From assembly GCA_037043235.1 (NCBI GenBank), contig JAWRVZ010000029.1, forward strand, positions 3,378,001 to 3,442,000: DNA of 64,000 bases, in the 5' to 3' direction. Position numbers and translations under genes: made by a program. How positions within the stretch are numbered: the stretch's first letter is position 1; every line of letters begins with the position of its first letter. Under the pieces are notes generated by a model, which was not told where the DNA came from, did no database searches, and saw only the letters and a list, made by a program, of their open reading frames with translations. Shown here one piece after another: positions 11,356 through 24,403 of this stretch. This DNA comes from Rhodeus uyekii. Taxonomy: Eukaryota > Chordata > Actinopteri > Cypriniformes > Acheilognathidae.

Positions 11356-14300
11356 GAGAAATGTATATTTACTATAATAAATTCCTAATTTTCAAATCCT
11401 CTGATATTTCTAGGTTTTCCATGATTGTGGAAACCCTAACAAATGGGAAGTTATTACATACCATAATTGCCTGTATTAATTAGGATCATCTGGTACAACT
11501 GGAACATTTATTAATATTTTTAATGAACTTTAATTTGTGTTTTCAGTTTTTATTTAATAAAAAAAATGCTTTAAAGTTGACAATAAAAGTTTAAACTATT
11601 AAAACTATTAATTTGTTATTAATCTTAGTATAACTTAGTTAATTTAACATTTACTAGTAAATTTTTAAGATCAAAAGTAGAACATGGCAAAAGTTAATGA
11701 ATGGTGTAAAATATTAAGTTCACTATTAGTTTATGTTAATTAATGCTAACACCTTTTTGTAAAGTTATGTTTTAATTAGCATAACCCAGGCCAATGAATT
11801 TTTTCTGCGTTTCTCACGCAGTGATGTAGTTGTCCACTGGGTGGCAGTACACTGGCACATAAACAGAGTACCTGAGGTCAGGAGGTCAGGTGTCTTGATG
11901 TGCTCATGCTTGCTGTATCCCAATTTGCCTAATTACACTACGCCCTACAAGTATCTACTCTTTTTGAGAAGAAAAACTACATTCTTTTAAGTGTGTAGCA
12001 AAAGAGTAGACAAGGAATCTCCGAAGCACAATGGGTTGTGGGTAATTTTAGCACTTATTAGTGTCCACGAATCCATACTTTGAAAATAGGATACCATTCA
12101 AGGACTTTTCAACATACTAATTCACTTATTCTAATCTCACATACTATTTAGTATGGATAGTATTGACATTGGGACCCAGTTTTGAACTTTATGATCGAAC
12201 TGTTAACCTGAACAAATTACATTTTAATATAAAGACTGTTCAGATCATCTATCATGAGTCAGATACTTATTCACCATATTTCTTACAACACATTTACATC
12301 TTGCAGGTCTGCATGTGCATGAAATGAAAGTTTACACATGAAATACTCATGGAATGTTCTCAAACATCATGCCTCTAACCTGTGATATTGTGCAAACGTG
12401 GTGTTGATGTCATCATTGTGAGTGAGTAACTGCTCTATAAGCTTCTCCTCCGTCAGTCGGGGTATGAGCTCCACCATCCGGCCCTGCATGTCCTTGCTCA
12501 TGGAGTACAGCTGCTACTGACCGGCAGAGAGAGAGAAGAGAAACCGCAACAATCCTTCACATTTAAAGGCCTAAAATCACGACTGGAGGATGAGTGCATA
12601 CATGCAGGACAAAGAAGCGGTGGAAAGGAAAGTAAGGATGTGTATTTGTGTCCAACCTGTAGTAGCTCCGTGTCTGCCGGCTCAAGACTTCCAGGCTCCA
12701 TCTGACTCATCATGTCTGACATCACAGATATATTATTACGCACCACCTCTAGTTCGTCCTTCAGGGTCTTCATCTGAAACACAAACATGCTTGAAACCAG
12801 CAGGATTTAATAATATAGTGATGAAAACAACAGTTTTACAGCATTTACTTATCTTGGTTGATTTCATTTCTACATATACGAATAGATTTTTAACATTTCA
12901 AGTTGTATAGATAAACATTAGCTGATGTATTTTGAACAAACAAGAATTACAATGAGCAATAGAGTTTTTATTTATAAATTCACATTAACCCAGTTTGATA
13001 AATGATAAAACGTTGTTAGTTCATGATATTTAATATGAACTAATGGTAATATATATTTTAGATTTTACAAACCCCGCAGGGGGTGCGGGTTATATAAGGG
13101 TGCGGGCTATATCACAAATTTTTTACGCGTAATAATATTTCAATATATTTGTTACGTCCCCAAGGATGTAAGGTTTTTTTTTTGCTGTATTTTCTTTGTT
13201 TTTCTTGGGAGGGTTGTTTTCTCTGGTGCTTGTACTTTCACTCTGACAGCTGGCGCTGATTGGCTGTCTGACCTGTCAATCATGCAAGAAGATGTGATTG
13301 GCTGTGCTGCATGAGGGCTCTTCTCATCTGATGATCAACACCTGTAGAATCACTTCTTAAGGGACGTGCTGCTGCACAGCGGGAGAGACTGCTGTTTCTT
13401 ATTGTTCTGATTATGACTTGTTTTGAGCCTGAACAGTCATATCATGCGAGCAAAAGTTAATAAATCTATGGGTGCCAACGATTTTTTACACAAAACCCAA
13501 AAACCTATATGAGGGTGCATTATCTGCGTATTTATTAAGACTTTCTACTCTGATTTAAGACCTTTTTAAAGCCTTAATTCTTGTAAGGGTAAATGAAAAG
13601 CTGCAGAAAGCCTGTAAAAGGCCCCCACCCACCCTTTATCTTCAGTGTGACATGCTAGTTATCATTGCTATGTGTTGTGTTACCTGTTGAGGTGACAGCG
13701 TGACAGTATTCTGTGGCTGTGAGGACGTGACAGAGTGACTTTGTGTACCTGCTGTTACCGGAGGCACAGACTCGGCAACGGTCTGTTGGCATCAAGCATT
13801 GATTAATAAATAAAAAAATAAGCAAAAGCAGTGCACATATTAAAGCTAGCACTCTAGAGAGGATCTATTGTGTGCAGCTTTTTTAAAACAGTTATACATT
13901 CCAAAAATCTTTCTGTATTTATAATGGTTTATAAAAACTGCTTCAACAAGTTTTTGAATATACAGCATGTTATACCCTGTTGGGAGTGTGAATAGGGGAA
14001 TATCCATTTAGTTCAGTCATGGGAAACTCCAGGCCTTTTCTCCTGAGATCCTCATACACGGTTACAACCCCTGTCAAATCTGGAGAACTCCGGAAGGCAT
14101 CGGACCACGCCTAGAGAGAGAGAAACACAGACGCACCCACAGCTCTGTTTGAATACTTCACATTCTGAACCAAAAGTGTCAATACTAGTGTAAGATTTTT
14201 CTTTGAAAGAAATGAACACTTTTTATTAGCAAGAATGCATTAAATTGATCAAAAGTGACAGCAAAAACATCTGTAATGTTACAAAGGAATTGTGTTGTGT

Positions 14301-17300
14301 CATGAAAATTCTTGGGCGTGTTTGGTATGGTAATGGATATGACAATGTTGATATGTTTGGTCATGGGGAATAGATGCTGCTGGTGTTGGTTATTGCTACA
14401 GGTATGCGACTTGCTACTAAATTTACATTTATGCATTTGGCAGACGCTTTAATCCAAAGCGACTTGCATTGCATTCAAGAAACAAATTGACATGCTAATC
14501 AGTTTTTGCTTTCCCTGGGAATCTTGGTGATCTTGGTGTTGCAAGCACCAAACTCTACTGTTTGACCTATAGGAAAGGCTGTATACCACCTGTGTCTTTA
14601 TACAGGTATCTAATATGCCAGAACACATTGTACGGCTTTGGGCTGTCCCGGACAAAATATGTGGAGATTAATGGAGCAAAATAGTGGAGATTAATAGTGT
14701 TGTCACGGTCTTGAGACCAAAGATTAAAAAATTTAGCGTAATCATCTCCCAGTGTGTTTGCTGCTAAGACCTACATCTACTGACTAGTCAATAAAAAGGC
14801 AACATGAATTGGCAGATTGATCAATGCGAGATGGTGTTGCCAAATTGGCTTCTTTCGCTTCCATCCACTTTGTTTCAGTGCAATCGAGTGATTCATCTTG
14901 CTCTTTTTGTTTAACACTAGTGCATGCTAATAACGTTTTATTCTTCTATATTATCAGGTGTCATCATCGTAGTCTATATACATGTGATTTGTAATGATCT
15001 TATAGAATTGCTGATATAAGGCATGCCGCTGCTGTACAATATAGCGAATTATGAGAATATAGCGAATAATGAATTACCGATAGCAGATCGATACAGGTGG
15101 AGCTGGGGAAGGCGGAGGGCTTCTGAAAGCGCAATGCAACTGATGCTACAGCAAATGCTGACAAGTATTTGAAAGTTGAGCAGCGAGCTCATTGGCCACT
15201 GATACAGCAGGAACCAATCAGCTTTGCCCTATAGAGAATGATGCGATTGCTAACAGATTGAGTTCCCATTACCATCAGTCCGCGCCAGTTTCATGACCGA
15301 ACTTTGTGTTTGTTTTTTACTTTCTTTTGATGAAAGAATCCTTAAAAAGTATCAGAGTTTCCATGAAAAGATTAAGCTGCCGTTTTCAACAATAATACAA
15401 TAATAAAAAATGTTTCTAAAGCAGCAAATTAGCATATTAGAACGGTTTCTGAAGGTAGCATTATTTAGTGTGAGCACTCGCTGAGTTGGACCTGTATCAT
15501 GCTCAAGACCCTGTCCTGAAGAACCACTGGTGCGTTGTTTTTAGGCAGGATCGTTTGGACCAAAACGCTCTCCACAAAATCTCTGGTGGACACATAGATG
15601 TGGAATTTGTGCCCGCAGTTCTTCACACAGGCCTCCAACACCTGCAGAAAAAGCAAAGGGGACACTGAAGAACGCACATGGACAATAACTCAAAACATAA
15701 TGTGAATTATTAATGTGTAAACATGAGGATGGTATTGACAACGTGTTTGACACTTACACTCAAAGCCAGCATGACCTCCTTGAAATTCTTATTTCCCAAA
15801 ATTCTCTTCTTTATTGCCCTGACTGCGTCTTTAGGCCTGCAAACAGAGCAGCATTCGAAAAATTATGTTAAACAATGTAGAAAGTAAAAGCACCATTCAG
15901 TTGAATGGACTACTCAGATGTGGACACTTAAGCCTTATATGCATAGAATGACATCACAAGCAAATGAGTTAGTGCAAATGCTAAAATAATATCTCAAAAT
16001 TAAGACAAACTGTATTGTGACACTTTGTGGTTGTGAAACATTAGCTTGTTGTTGTTGCTTGTTATTTATCCACTGATTTATAATGGATCAGAGTACAGTA
16101 TGCTGCTAGTTCAATCAAAATAAAACACTTACTAAAGTGAAACTGAAATATTTTATTTGTTAACCTGCATTAACCGATATAACAGAACCATGAATATGTT
16201 CAAGTGTCGTTAAATTATTGTAATAACAACTTAAAATCTTAGGGGGACTTTTGGGGAAATTTTGGGAATCCTTTGTCTAATACAACAACATTCAGAAGTT
16301 TTAAGTGTAGTTTAGGTGTCCAAATTCAACTGGGGAAGACTTTAAAAATAATTCATTGTCATGAGCATATAAACAGAAGTTGTCTTTGACAACGTACACA
16401 CCCTTCATCTGTTTCATTGACAATGTCACAGATCTCCATGTTGAGGCCCCAGTCTTCTGACGGCAGAGAAGAACTGGTGGCATGTTCTGAGTAAGAGACC
16501 AAGAAACAGTCAAACAAACGTAAAGGGTTCACCCTAAAATAACTGGTTACAACACATTGTGGCTTAAAATAATGGCTATTACATGCATTTTGTTTAGTTG
16601 TGGTGGAATGATCAAAGTATGCATGTACTGTACTACTATGTAGATGTTTGCAAGCTAACTAGTACTGTTCCTTAACTATCCACAGCACAAAATAAACTTT
16701 AAGATAAAAATCACTGAACTGTCTGTTTGTCTGTCTGCTTCACGCACTATTACATCAGGACATTATTGTTATCTTGCTCATCATCAAAGTGGTTTATGAT
16801 TCACAACAACACTATCGAAATGACAAGGACTGAACTTCTGTTGACATAATGGCAAAAAGAGGCCAGACTAACTTTAAAAAGAAGTAATATATTTACACTT
16901 CACTCATTCTGGATAAGTGAAATCTGTCCCATATGCTAAACTGAAAATGTTAGCTAGCTAACTGAGTTTAACGTGACTAGTCGGATTGTTTACAATGCTT
17001 AAGGTTACGCATCTGGGCAGGGAAAACAGGCTTTTCAACAGTTTGAAAGGGCAAGTTACATCAAAAGCTCCCTGTTCACAATGTCTGCATGTGGCATTAT
17101 CTTTAAAGTCACCATGAAATTATTATAATTTTTTTTATAGAATATGAGTAGAATATTATAAATGCACATCTTTTAAAAAAAAAAAATATTCTTGTGCCCT
17201 CATAATCTTTAATCAAAATTACTCCCTTTTGTAACACCTCTTCTGTTTACTGACGCGAGGGTGGGGCAACCTGTCAATCATATGACATCACAGTAAGTGC

Positions 17301-18268
17301 AACCCACAATCATCCAATCAATTCCCCGTGGACAAAATCAAGTCCCGCCCTACATTTGTTCTTGTTTGAGAAGCTGTTTCACTTGAATATTCCTCACAAT
17401 AGGGAAGAAAAGACTTTAACAACTTCTATTACAAGCTAACTTACTAAAGGAGATGACAACATGGATTAAAATGATTAATGCTTCACAGAAAAACAGCATT
17501 ATTTAGTTAATTTAGGCAATTTGATAATTATTTACTTCTAAAGGATAAATCCGGGATGGGCAGAACATTGCAAAGATGTTTTTGCTGCGAATGCATAATG
17601 ATGGTGTTTGCCTGGATGGAGATTTATGTGCTGAGATGAGACTCTTCCATCTCCAACGACACTAACAAGAGGGCAGGCCTTAAAATGTATGAAAAGCAGA
17701 CCTATTATTGTATTTCTTGCGAATACAGCATTGCAATCTGGATTGGGTTACATAACCCTTTTAATTCTCAGATGTAAATAGTTCTTTCCTAAATAAGTGC
17801 GGAGAAGAAATGGGTCAAAACGTTATTAGGATACACTTGAGACGTGCGAGCAACGTCCAACAGCTCTCCTCGTCCCTTATTGGCGGAGAGAGTTTGATTG
17901 ACACGCGGCTCCGCCAATCACGAACGCGCTGATGGGGCGCCTTCGATTCTGGTTTGCACGAATGAAGTGTCAATCTCAAATTAATCGTATCATTTGCTGT
18001 CATCCTCAGTTAAACGATGCATACGTGTTCTGTTCATGCGTGTCATACAAGTCCAGAACCAGACGCGAATATCCAGACATATGTTACATTTGATGTAAAT
18101 ATCAACCAGTCTTATTCAATTCGTCAAGTTAAAGTGCACTAGATGGTCTGTGTTAAACTGATGCTCTTCTAAACGTATTGCGTGGTATTTCCGATCTCAT
18201 CCAGCGTGTTACTCACCGATAAGTTGACCCACGGGTGTAGAAAAGGGGTTTCCTATGAAAAACTCCAT
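4867..18268 (-). CDS. tom1: TOM1-family endosomal sorting adaptor (VHS + GAT), complete, 15 coding exons
   Basis: TOM1 proteins bind ubiquitin, Tollip/endofin and clathrin on endosomes to sort cargo. Coding exons, 5' to 3': 18268-18217, 16486-16402, 15836-15758, 15641-15492, 14110-13976, 13782-13684, 12773-12657, 12513-12380, 11158-11119, 11000-10889, 10637-10586, 10023-9957, 9224-9165, 6823-6793, 4961-4867. All junctions are GT/AG and phases agree, giving 435 codons plus TAG. The protein opens MEFFIGNPFSTPVGQ. Exons 2-5 encode the VHS domain (LNMEICDIVNETDEG, VLEACVKNCGHKFH, TILPKNN). Exons 7-8 encode the GAT helices (LKDELEVVRNNISVMSDMM). Exon 10 has NLIDLSS, like the clathrin-binding DLID motif of TOM1. 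Exons 13-15 give MDDIEQWL, EGVTSE and EFDKFLAERAKAAERLP. The VHS and GAT match TOM1 slightly better than TOM1L2, while some N-terminal residues look like TOM1L2. Human TOM1 is 492 residues; here the segment before exon 12 is short and the usual acidic D-M-L-F-A-L end is absent. Confidence 0.93.
5525..6668. mobile_element. Pogo/Tigger-like MITE (1.14 kb) with another element nested inside
   Basis: Terminal inverted repeats are CCGTATTTATTAGAGTATAA at the left and the inverse of CCGTATTTATTTGAGTATAA at the right, both flanked by TA. No transposase is visible. It lies in the last tom1 intron. A second TA-flanked element is nested at about 5918-6509. Confidence 0.8.
5918..6509. mobile_element. 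Nested pogo-like MITE (CAGTAATACCTCGG family)
   Basis: The right end, inverted, reads CAGTAATACCTCGGTTTACG. The left end is degenerate (CAGTACCTCTAAGCAG). The same end opens a further copy at 63840. The interior holds repeated TTCGTTCG and GCGGCTCCC motifs, which also appear near 22970. Confidence 0.55.
7314..7803. mobile_element. Pogo/Tigger-like MITE, 490 bp, TA duplication
   Basis: It begins CAGTAATCCATCATTTATCG and ends with CAAGGGATTACTG, flanked by TA on both sides. The interior is GC-richer than its surroundings and codes for nothing recognisable. It lies in a tom1 intron, beside a (CA)n tract. Confidence 0.75.
7826..7884 (+). repeat. (CA)n microsatellite, about 29 units
   Basis: Uninterrupted CA dinucleotides follow the TTC at the end of the preceding unique sequence, in a tom1 intron. 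Confidence 0.95.
8049..8574. mobile_element. Harbinger-like MITE, 526 bp, with TTA target duplication
   Basis: The ends are AGGGCCAGTCACACAGC and its inverse, extending imperfectly for about 50 bp (both arms include ATCACGCACAGATT). TTA flanks both sides, at 8046-8048 and 8575-8577. A 3-bp TTA/TWA duplication is usual for PIF-Harbinger. The interior is packed with TGCGT and CACGC words and has no transposase. Confidence 0.75.
10678..10832 (-). repeat. tRNA-derived SINE, copy 1
   Basis: Read on the minus strand: a GCTTTCCTGTAGCTCAATCA head, a degenerate pol III B-box region, then GCAAGTCGCTTTGGATTAAA and a CAAATGCATAAATGTAAA tail. Nine related copies lie in the window. Confidence 0.75.
11297..11355 (+). 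repeat. Compound (TA)n(CA)n microsatellite
   Basis: About 19 TA units pass directly into about 10 CA units, in a tom1 intron. Confidence 0.95.
13069..13545. mobile_element. Degenerate MITE related to the 5525 family, interrupted by an LTR-like insert
   Basis: The left part (GGGTGCGGGTTATATAAGGG, TTTTTTACGCG) and the right part (TTTTTTACAC, GAGGGTGCATTATCTGCG) resemble the two ends of the 5525-6668 element. Between them, from about 13151, is a block starting TGTTACGTCCCCAAGGATG and ending near AATAAATC, which resembles a solo LTR. Boundaries are uncertain. Confidence 0.45.
14195..14290 (-). repeat. Fragment of the GCATTTATTTGATCAAA interspersed repeat
   Basis: On the plus strand it reads TGCATTAAATTGATCAAAAG and GTAATGTTACAAA, the inverse of the family copied at 23495, 31395, 36255 and 52985. 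Confidence 0.5.
14422..14581 (-). repeat. tRNA-derived SINE, copy 2
   Basis: Same family as at 10678: plus strand ATTTATGCATTTGGCAGACG, then CCAAAGCGACTTGCATTGCA, then an altered B-box region. It sits just upstream of tom1 exon 5. Confidence 0.75.
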
Positions 18269-18342
18269 CCTCCTCCAGTCTCTGCTGCTCAGTGCTTCGG
18301 CTTCGGGCTGATCAGCTGTAGAGCTAAAACAAACTTAACCGG

Positions 18343-18350
18343 TTACGTCA
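18343..18350 (-). promoter_or_regulatory. CRE-like octamer upstream of tom1
   Basis: On the minus strand the octamer reads TGACGTAA, about 75 bases upstream of the tom1 ATG. This is one base from the consensus CREB/ATF site. Position is the only support beyond the match. Confidence 0.25.
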
Positions 18351-18532
18351 TTCGTTAAAGTGACAGTAGCACCCTGAGAATGCAGGGCCTTTCCTCTGTA
18401 CGCGTGCTATTACCATTAGTATGCAACACAGAACGCATTATGCAACAATAAGCGTTTACACCCGTCTTAAACAGTTTAAAATAAGCATGATTTGGCATGT
18501 TATAGCTCAAGTAGGCACGTTTGGATCTTTCT

Positions 18533-18811
18533 TAAAGGGATAGTTCACCCCAAAATGAGAAGTCTGTCATCATTTACTCGCCCTGAAGTTGTTCCAAGCC
18601 TGTATGAGTTTCTCTCTTCAGCTGAACTCAAAAGAAGATATTTGGAAGGCTATGGGTAACCAAACAATTGATGTGCACCACTGACTTCTATAGTGTTTTG
18701 GTGACCAAATATCTTCCTATATTCAAAAGAACATCAATACAGGCTTAGAACAATTTGACGGTGAGTAAATGAAAGCATAACTTTCATTTTTTGGAGTGAA
18801 CTATCCTTTCA
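18533..18811. mobile_element. MITE with AAAGGGATAGTTCACCC ends
   Basis: It opens TTAAAGGGATAGTTCACCCC and closes with the inverse (GGAGTGAACTATCCTTT), about 279 bp. Fragments lie near 2950 and 30610-30945. This terminal sequence is very common in cyprinid genomes, from general knowledge. Confidence 0.7.
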
Positions 18812-18890
18812 AATTGAATTTTAATTTAATTTAAAAGTAAAAACAACAAAAATACTTAATATTCCCAGAGAAAGCAGTGATTAGAATGCG

Positions 18891-18951
18891 AACCTTGAAT
18901 GCAACTGGATAAAATTGCTGTTGCTTTGGATAAAATCATCTGCCAAATGCA

Positions 18952-18986
<35 letters not shown>

Positions 18987-18987
18987 A
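18891..18987 (+). repeat. Truncated SINE (copy 3) with (AAAT)n tail
   Basis: Only the 3' body remains (TTGCTTTGGATAAAATCATC, GCCAAATGCATAAAT), followed by about eight AAAT units. Confidence 0.7.
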
Positions 18988-20589
18988 ATAATACAAATAA
19001 AAATTAAGATTGCCACTAATATTACCCATCACACTGGAAATGTAAGGATGTGCAAGTCAAGCACATTGCATCATGGGATGCAACATTTCCATGCATTAAG
19101 CTCGCTATATATGTTGTCATCCAGATATTCAATGCATACAACAACAAAAACTTAAAAGTAGTGACCTGAGCATAGTTGGATACTATTCTGAACATAGTCA
19201 TGGACAAACACAAGCCGGATTCTTGCATAAATGATAAGGTGTGGTGTTCACACCAACTGAAATGCAGGCCCTGCCCTGTAATATATTGCCCACATGATTT
19301 GATTTGAGAGCGCATAGCAAGCCACCTGGTGACTTGTCAGGGTGTGTGTGTGCTCTACTCTACAGAGAAAATACATAATTCCTTGGTGTGTGAGATGCAG
19401 TTGTTACTGGAATCAAATGATTTAGAGGATCTATTGTAAAAATGGTCACGGTAGTTGAAGCTAACACATGATGCATGTCAGACTTTATCATATCTGAAAT
19501 ACTGCCTCCCATAATATTAGTCTTTGTGTCTCTAAAGGTCAATCGCTATCTGTTGTAAACACTACAGCCCATTAAACAGGCCTCAAAACTCATCCCAGAC
19601 CGAGTCAGGCCTCTCAGTTTCAGCAATGAGAGATGAAAGAGATTTTTCTGAGAGATGAGTTGTGGGAATTGGGGCTGCTAGTAAATGCAATGTAATGTTT
19701 TTACTATATTTTGATCAAATAAATGCAGCCTTGGTGTGCAGAAGACCCTAGTTATTCAAACTTTTTTGACTTTTAGAAAAGCCATTCGTTCGCAGGATTA
19801 TTAAGCTTCAAGATCAACCACACGGTGGCGTATGTCTCTGTGTGATTGTCTACTGAACTTCAGTAAGGCAAAGCCTGCAAACCAACACCTGTGGTTCTGG
19901 TATAAAATACTGAGGTTGTAAAGGTCAGAAATTTACATGATACAACACGGACGGATGGAAGGACGGATTCTTCATTATATTTTTTTAATGTCACGGTGTT
20001 GATTTTTCCTAGAATACATTACGTTGCATGCCATTTCAGATAATTGCAGCAACAAGAAAATGACAGCTGAACAACATTGTCGCTTTTTTTCCCCTGGCAT
20101 GTATCCGACTGTTGATTAACATACCTGAGAAAATCTCAAAGCTCAGAGGCAGAACATCCTCCTTTTATTAACTTGGTCACGAATGAGTCAGTTATGACTC
20201 ACGGCTCATTTCTGTGAGATGCAGATCATCAGAGGAAAAGGTGGAAAGCCGAAATTAAAAAAGAGACAGAAAAAAAGAGGAAGCAGATTTCAGTTAGACC
20301 CAAGTTAACACAATAAAGTAAATGGTAACACTTTCATCACAGGTTTCATTAGTTAACTAGTTAACATAAACTAAAAAAGAACTGCACTTCTAGCATTTAT
20401 TTCTCTTTGTTAATATTGATTTCAATATTCACTAAAACATTAAAATCAAAAGTTGCTGTTGTTACTGTGAACTAACATGAACAATGATTTTTACTAACTA
20501 ACGTTAAAGATTAACAAATTCATTATGTATGGAAGTTAGTTCATGTTAGTTAAAACAAATTAAACCTTAAGTGTTACCAAGAAAATAAA

Positions 20590-20880
20590 TAAATAATTCA
20601 TAAAAGTTGCATTCAGTTTGTCAAGGGAAGTGACAGTAAAGACATTTATAACATTTAAAAAAGATTTTGAAGGTGATCTTTTAAACTTTCTATTCTGTCC
20701 TGAAAAATGTATCAGTTTCCATAAATAAATGAAGCAGCACAACGGTTTATGATTGATAATAATTAGAAATGCGTCTTGATCAAATCATCATATCAGGATG
20801 AAAGATCATGTGACACTGAAAACATTTATTTTAAATTGTAATACTATTTCACATTATTTATTCTCTTTTTACTGTATTTT
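20590..20880 (-). repeat. Copy of the GCATTTATTTGATCAAA interspersed repeat
   Basis: The plus strand has CTTGATCAAATCATCATATC, GATCATGTGACACTGAA and AATTGTAATACTATTTCAC. These are the inverse of family words in the 31395, 36255 and 52985 copies. Confidence 0.55.
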
Positions 20881-21164
20881 GATGAAATACAGCATGAGAC
20901 TTTTTTCAAAAATAGAAAAAAAAGTTCTAACCCCAAACTTTGACATCGGTAATGTACATCTTCAAAAAAACGGTTTTAAGAGCTCTAAAAGAAGTAATAG
21001 ACAATCCTCCATGATACCACAGTCAATAACCTGGGCAGATTATGGACAAAAAGACGCAGTGGAAAAACTTTGGTTGGTCTTATATGCGGCTCACAAGCTT
21101 CCCAGGCCTACCCAAAGAAAAAGAAAAAGAAAATGCTCTTGCAAGAACAAAATGCTCTTTGTTA

Positions 21165-21345
21165 GAGCAGAGAGCATGTGGATAATGGAGAGCTTAAACA
21201 GTAAAACGTTGTGCTTGCAACGACAAGGTCATGGGTTCGATTCCCAGGGAATGCAAGAACTGATTAGAATGTCAGTGTTTCTTGAATGCAATGCAATTTG
21301 CTTTGGATAAAAGCACCTGCCAAATGGATAAATGCATTTAAATAA
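21165..21345 (+). repeat. tRNA-derived SINE, copy 4
   Basis: It has a well-kept B-box region (CATGGGTTCGATTCCCAGGG), then AGAACTGATTAGAATGTCAG and CTTTGGATAAAAGCACCTGC. Its A-box part is altered. Confidence 0.75.
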
Positions 21346-23494
21346 TGATATACCTTTACATTTTCAGCTGAATAACAATGATTATAACTGTCAAGGAAAA
21401 TTAAGAGAGATTTATTATAGATACCAATCATTTTGGTTTTGTGGTGTAGGGGGATTTACAGTTAAAGACCCGAGGACCAGATATGATGAAGATAGACCCA
21501 GAGTTAGAAGTGCAGTCAATTGGAGTCAAAAGAATAGTTTGCAGTTTCATCAGCAGAAGCTTCAAGTCTCGCAAGGAGTTTGTAGGCCGCCCCACTTACA
21601 ATCTTACTTACCTTACTCTAAGGTCACACTACGTCATTACTTGAGGTTAAATTATTCAGAATTAGAATGGCAATGGTAGAAATTGGTAATCTTCAACACA
21701 AGGACAGATAGTGAGAAGCTTATCTCCATCCATGGAGCTGCTGATTCTTGGACCCTGGATTTAGGCACTAAATGACCTCGCAGGTCATAACAAGGCATCT
21801 GCTGGTCTCCAGCAAAAAGCCACTTGTCCAGTCACAGATATGCACAAAAACATAAACACACACAGATACACAACTTCTCCAAGGTTGAAGTTGGCCCGGA
21901 CTCCAACTATCAACAGAAAGACTTGTAAGAACATTCTGATAACATGTTCTGGTGTGACGTACAGATATTATCAATCCTACACAAACTCACACTTCTAAAA
22001 TGAAGGACCGTCACACATTCGACAGGTTGTAGTGACCTCTGCGACAGATTCATAGCTGTCTGATGAGATATGAAAACAGATATATGGCCACATGTGTGAG
22101 AGTCTTCTTCAACACACGCAGACAGACATCAAAAGAATATTTTAACAGCCACATAATCATGCCATGGTAGTTCATAAAAGAAAATCAATTTAAATCATGC
22201 ATACTGGTTATCAGATACATTCAGATACTGGTTATGGATTAGTACTGATGTTATAGTCCTTCATTTCAATCATTAGAAGTAAAAGAAAAGAGTATATAAA
22301 TGTATATGAGACAAGGGATTTTGATCATCTCCTTTCAACGGGGACTTTCCAGAGACAAAATTATTTTACAATCTGTATATTCTATCCTCTAACCCTACCC
22401 ATCACAGAAAAGTTTTACATTTACAATAAACTTCCTCTTGGGAACCAAAACATGTCCCGCATTGACAACTATTTCGGATATTGCCATCTTTGTTAAGACA
22501 TAACATAGGGATTACACACACACATAGAGAGAGATAGAGAGCTGGATGTCCCTGCAGCTGTGGACGGTCTTCAGCCAATCAACACAAATGTCACAGACGC
22601 TGGATTCTCTGCCAGAGCTTGATGAAGAAGAATCGGCCATCTAAACAGAATCCTGATTATACTGTCCAGAGCAGGAGTCTGGTCACTCAAAATACCAACA
22701 GATTTGACATCATCAGCCATTTATTTATTTATTTCCTGTAATTTCCCGGTTCCTTCCTGCCTACTGTAATAAGGATCCTGTCAATAAAGACACACACTCA
22801 GTGACCTTGATTTATTAAAGCTGGTGCACAAGATAAGATTTCTTCAGCCAACGTGAAATCAACATGAAATCACTCTTTACACACGTCAAATTTATGCCCC
22901 TGCAACTATCTAAAAAAATCGCTGTTACTATGTATCCCGCGTTACTTTGTGCCCCGCGCTCCCCTAGTTCTCTCGCGGCTGCCGCAAATTCGTTCTCTTG
23001 TACTAAGTGTACTATATAACTATATAAGTTTTCAATAAATGGTCAATAAATGTTCATATTCAAACTTAAAAGATCAGATTTATTATACAAAATGTTTTTT
23101 TAAGTGATTATTTATATTGTGTTATTTATATTAAGTTTGCAACCTTGGTTTTTCATGTTTTTGTTATTTATATAGTAATAAAAGATGGTTTTACGAGTCT
23201 GCATAATCTAAAAGGCAACGAAGCATTGGTTCGTTCATTAAAATTCCTTTATAATCATTAGTGGAAAAATATCATTTTGACGCATGAAAATAACATTCGA
23301 TGCATCAGCAAACATAAGTTCCTGAACAACCAGGCAGTATAACACACATCAACTGTTTGTGAGTATTATATTTCAATATTTTGTTGTTGCACACATTAAC
23401 ACACATTTCTCAGTTTCATAATTTGATTTCTTTTGTAAAGATAAAACACTTGCATAAACACTTTTTAGTTAAAACGATGCTTCACAAACACACT

Positions 23495-23935
23495 CCCAAA
23501 AGTTTGGGGTCGGTTAAAATATTTAATATCTCTTCTGCTCACCAAGGCTGCATTTATTTGATAAAAAACAGTGAAACAATAATACAGTAATATTGTGAAT
23601 TATTACCATTTAAAATTACTGCTGTCTATTATAATATATTTTTAATGTAATTTATTCTATGATAAGCATCATTACTCCAGTCTTCAGTCACTTGATCCTT
23701 TAGAAACCATTCTAGTATGATGATTTGATAACAATTGTACTGCTTCATTTTTTCAATCCAAACCCTGACTGATTTTTCAAAATTCTTTGAAGATTAGAAA
23801 GTTCAAAATAAATTTTTATTAAAAATAGAAATCTTTTGTAATGTTATAAAAGTTTATACTGCCACTTGATCAATTTAATGCATCTTGTTAAATCAAAGAA
23901 GTAATTTCAATAATTAACAGACCCCAAACTTTTGA
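23495..23935 (+). repeat. Interspersed repeat of the GCATTTATTTGATCAAA family
   Basis: It begins CCAAAAGTTTGGGGTCGG, continues with CTGCATTTATTTGATAAAA and GTAATATTGTGAATTATTAC, and ends ACCCCAAACTTTTGAAAAG. Its two ends are therefore inverted copies of each other. Superfamily not determined. Confidence 0.65.
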
Positions 23936-24349
23936 AAAGTGCACATGATTTGTACATATAAACAATATGCTAGTAATAGGTTACTGAAGCAGATTACAGT
24001 GGAGAAACGCAAAGTGTGATTACGTTTGAAAACAAACAAAAATCAAATATAAATATATAAAGAAATATATCTCTTTTAACTTTATTTGAGGTCAAACTGC
24101 TTACCACACAACTGTACAGCTTTCATAAACACTGTAGTTCAAAAATGCAGATGTAAATGTGAAAGTAAAAGTCAGAAGCAATGGTGTCCATTCACCTAAT
24201 TAACACTGAGGTCTTCTGGCAGTCTCTGTATAATTATATGGCATCATTTGAAAACATGCTTTTACTCCTCAGTACAGCTAAATTTAGGAAACATTTGTTA
24301 AGATTTATTACTGTACCTCCAGAGAAACAGCATCCCCTACCGTATAACA

Positions 24350-24351
<2 letters not shown>

Positions 24352-24402
<51 letters not shown>
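24352..24402 (+). repeat. (TA)n microsatellite at the border of a Tc1 copy
   Basis: About 25 TA units end directly at a degenerate Tc1 terminal repeat. TA is the Tc1 target dinucleotide. Confidence 0.95.

Positions 24403-24403
<1 letters not shown>

Noticed and set aside
16301..16513. 70-codon minus-strand frame taken as a gene
   Set aside because: It overlaps tom1 exon 2 in the wrong frame; the correct frame gives the VHS motif LNMEICDIVNETDEG.
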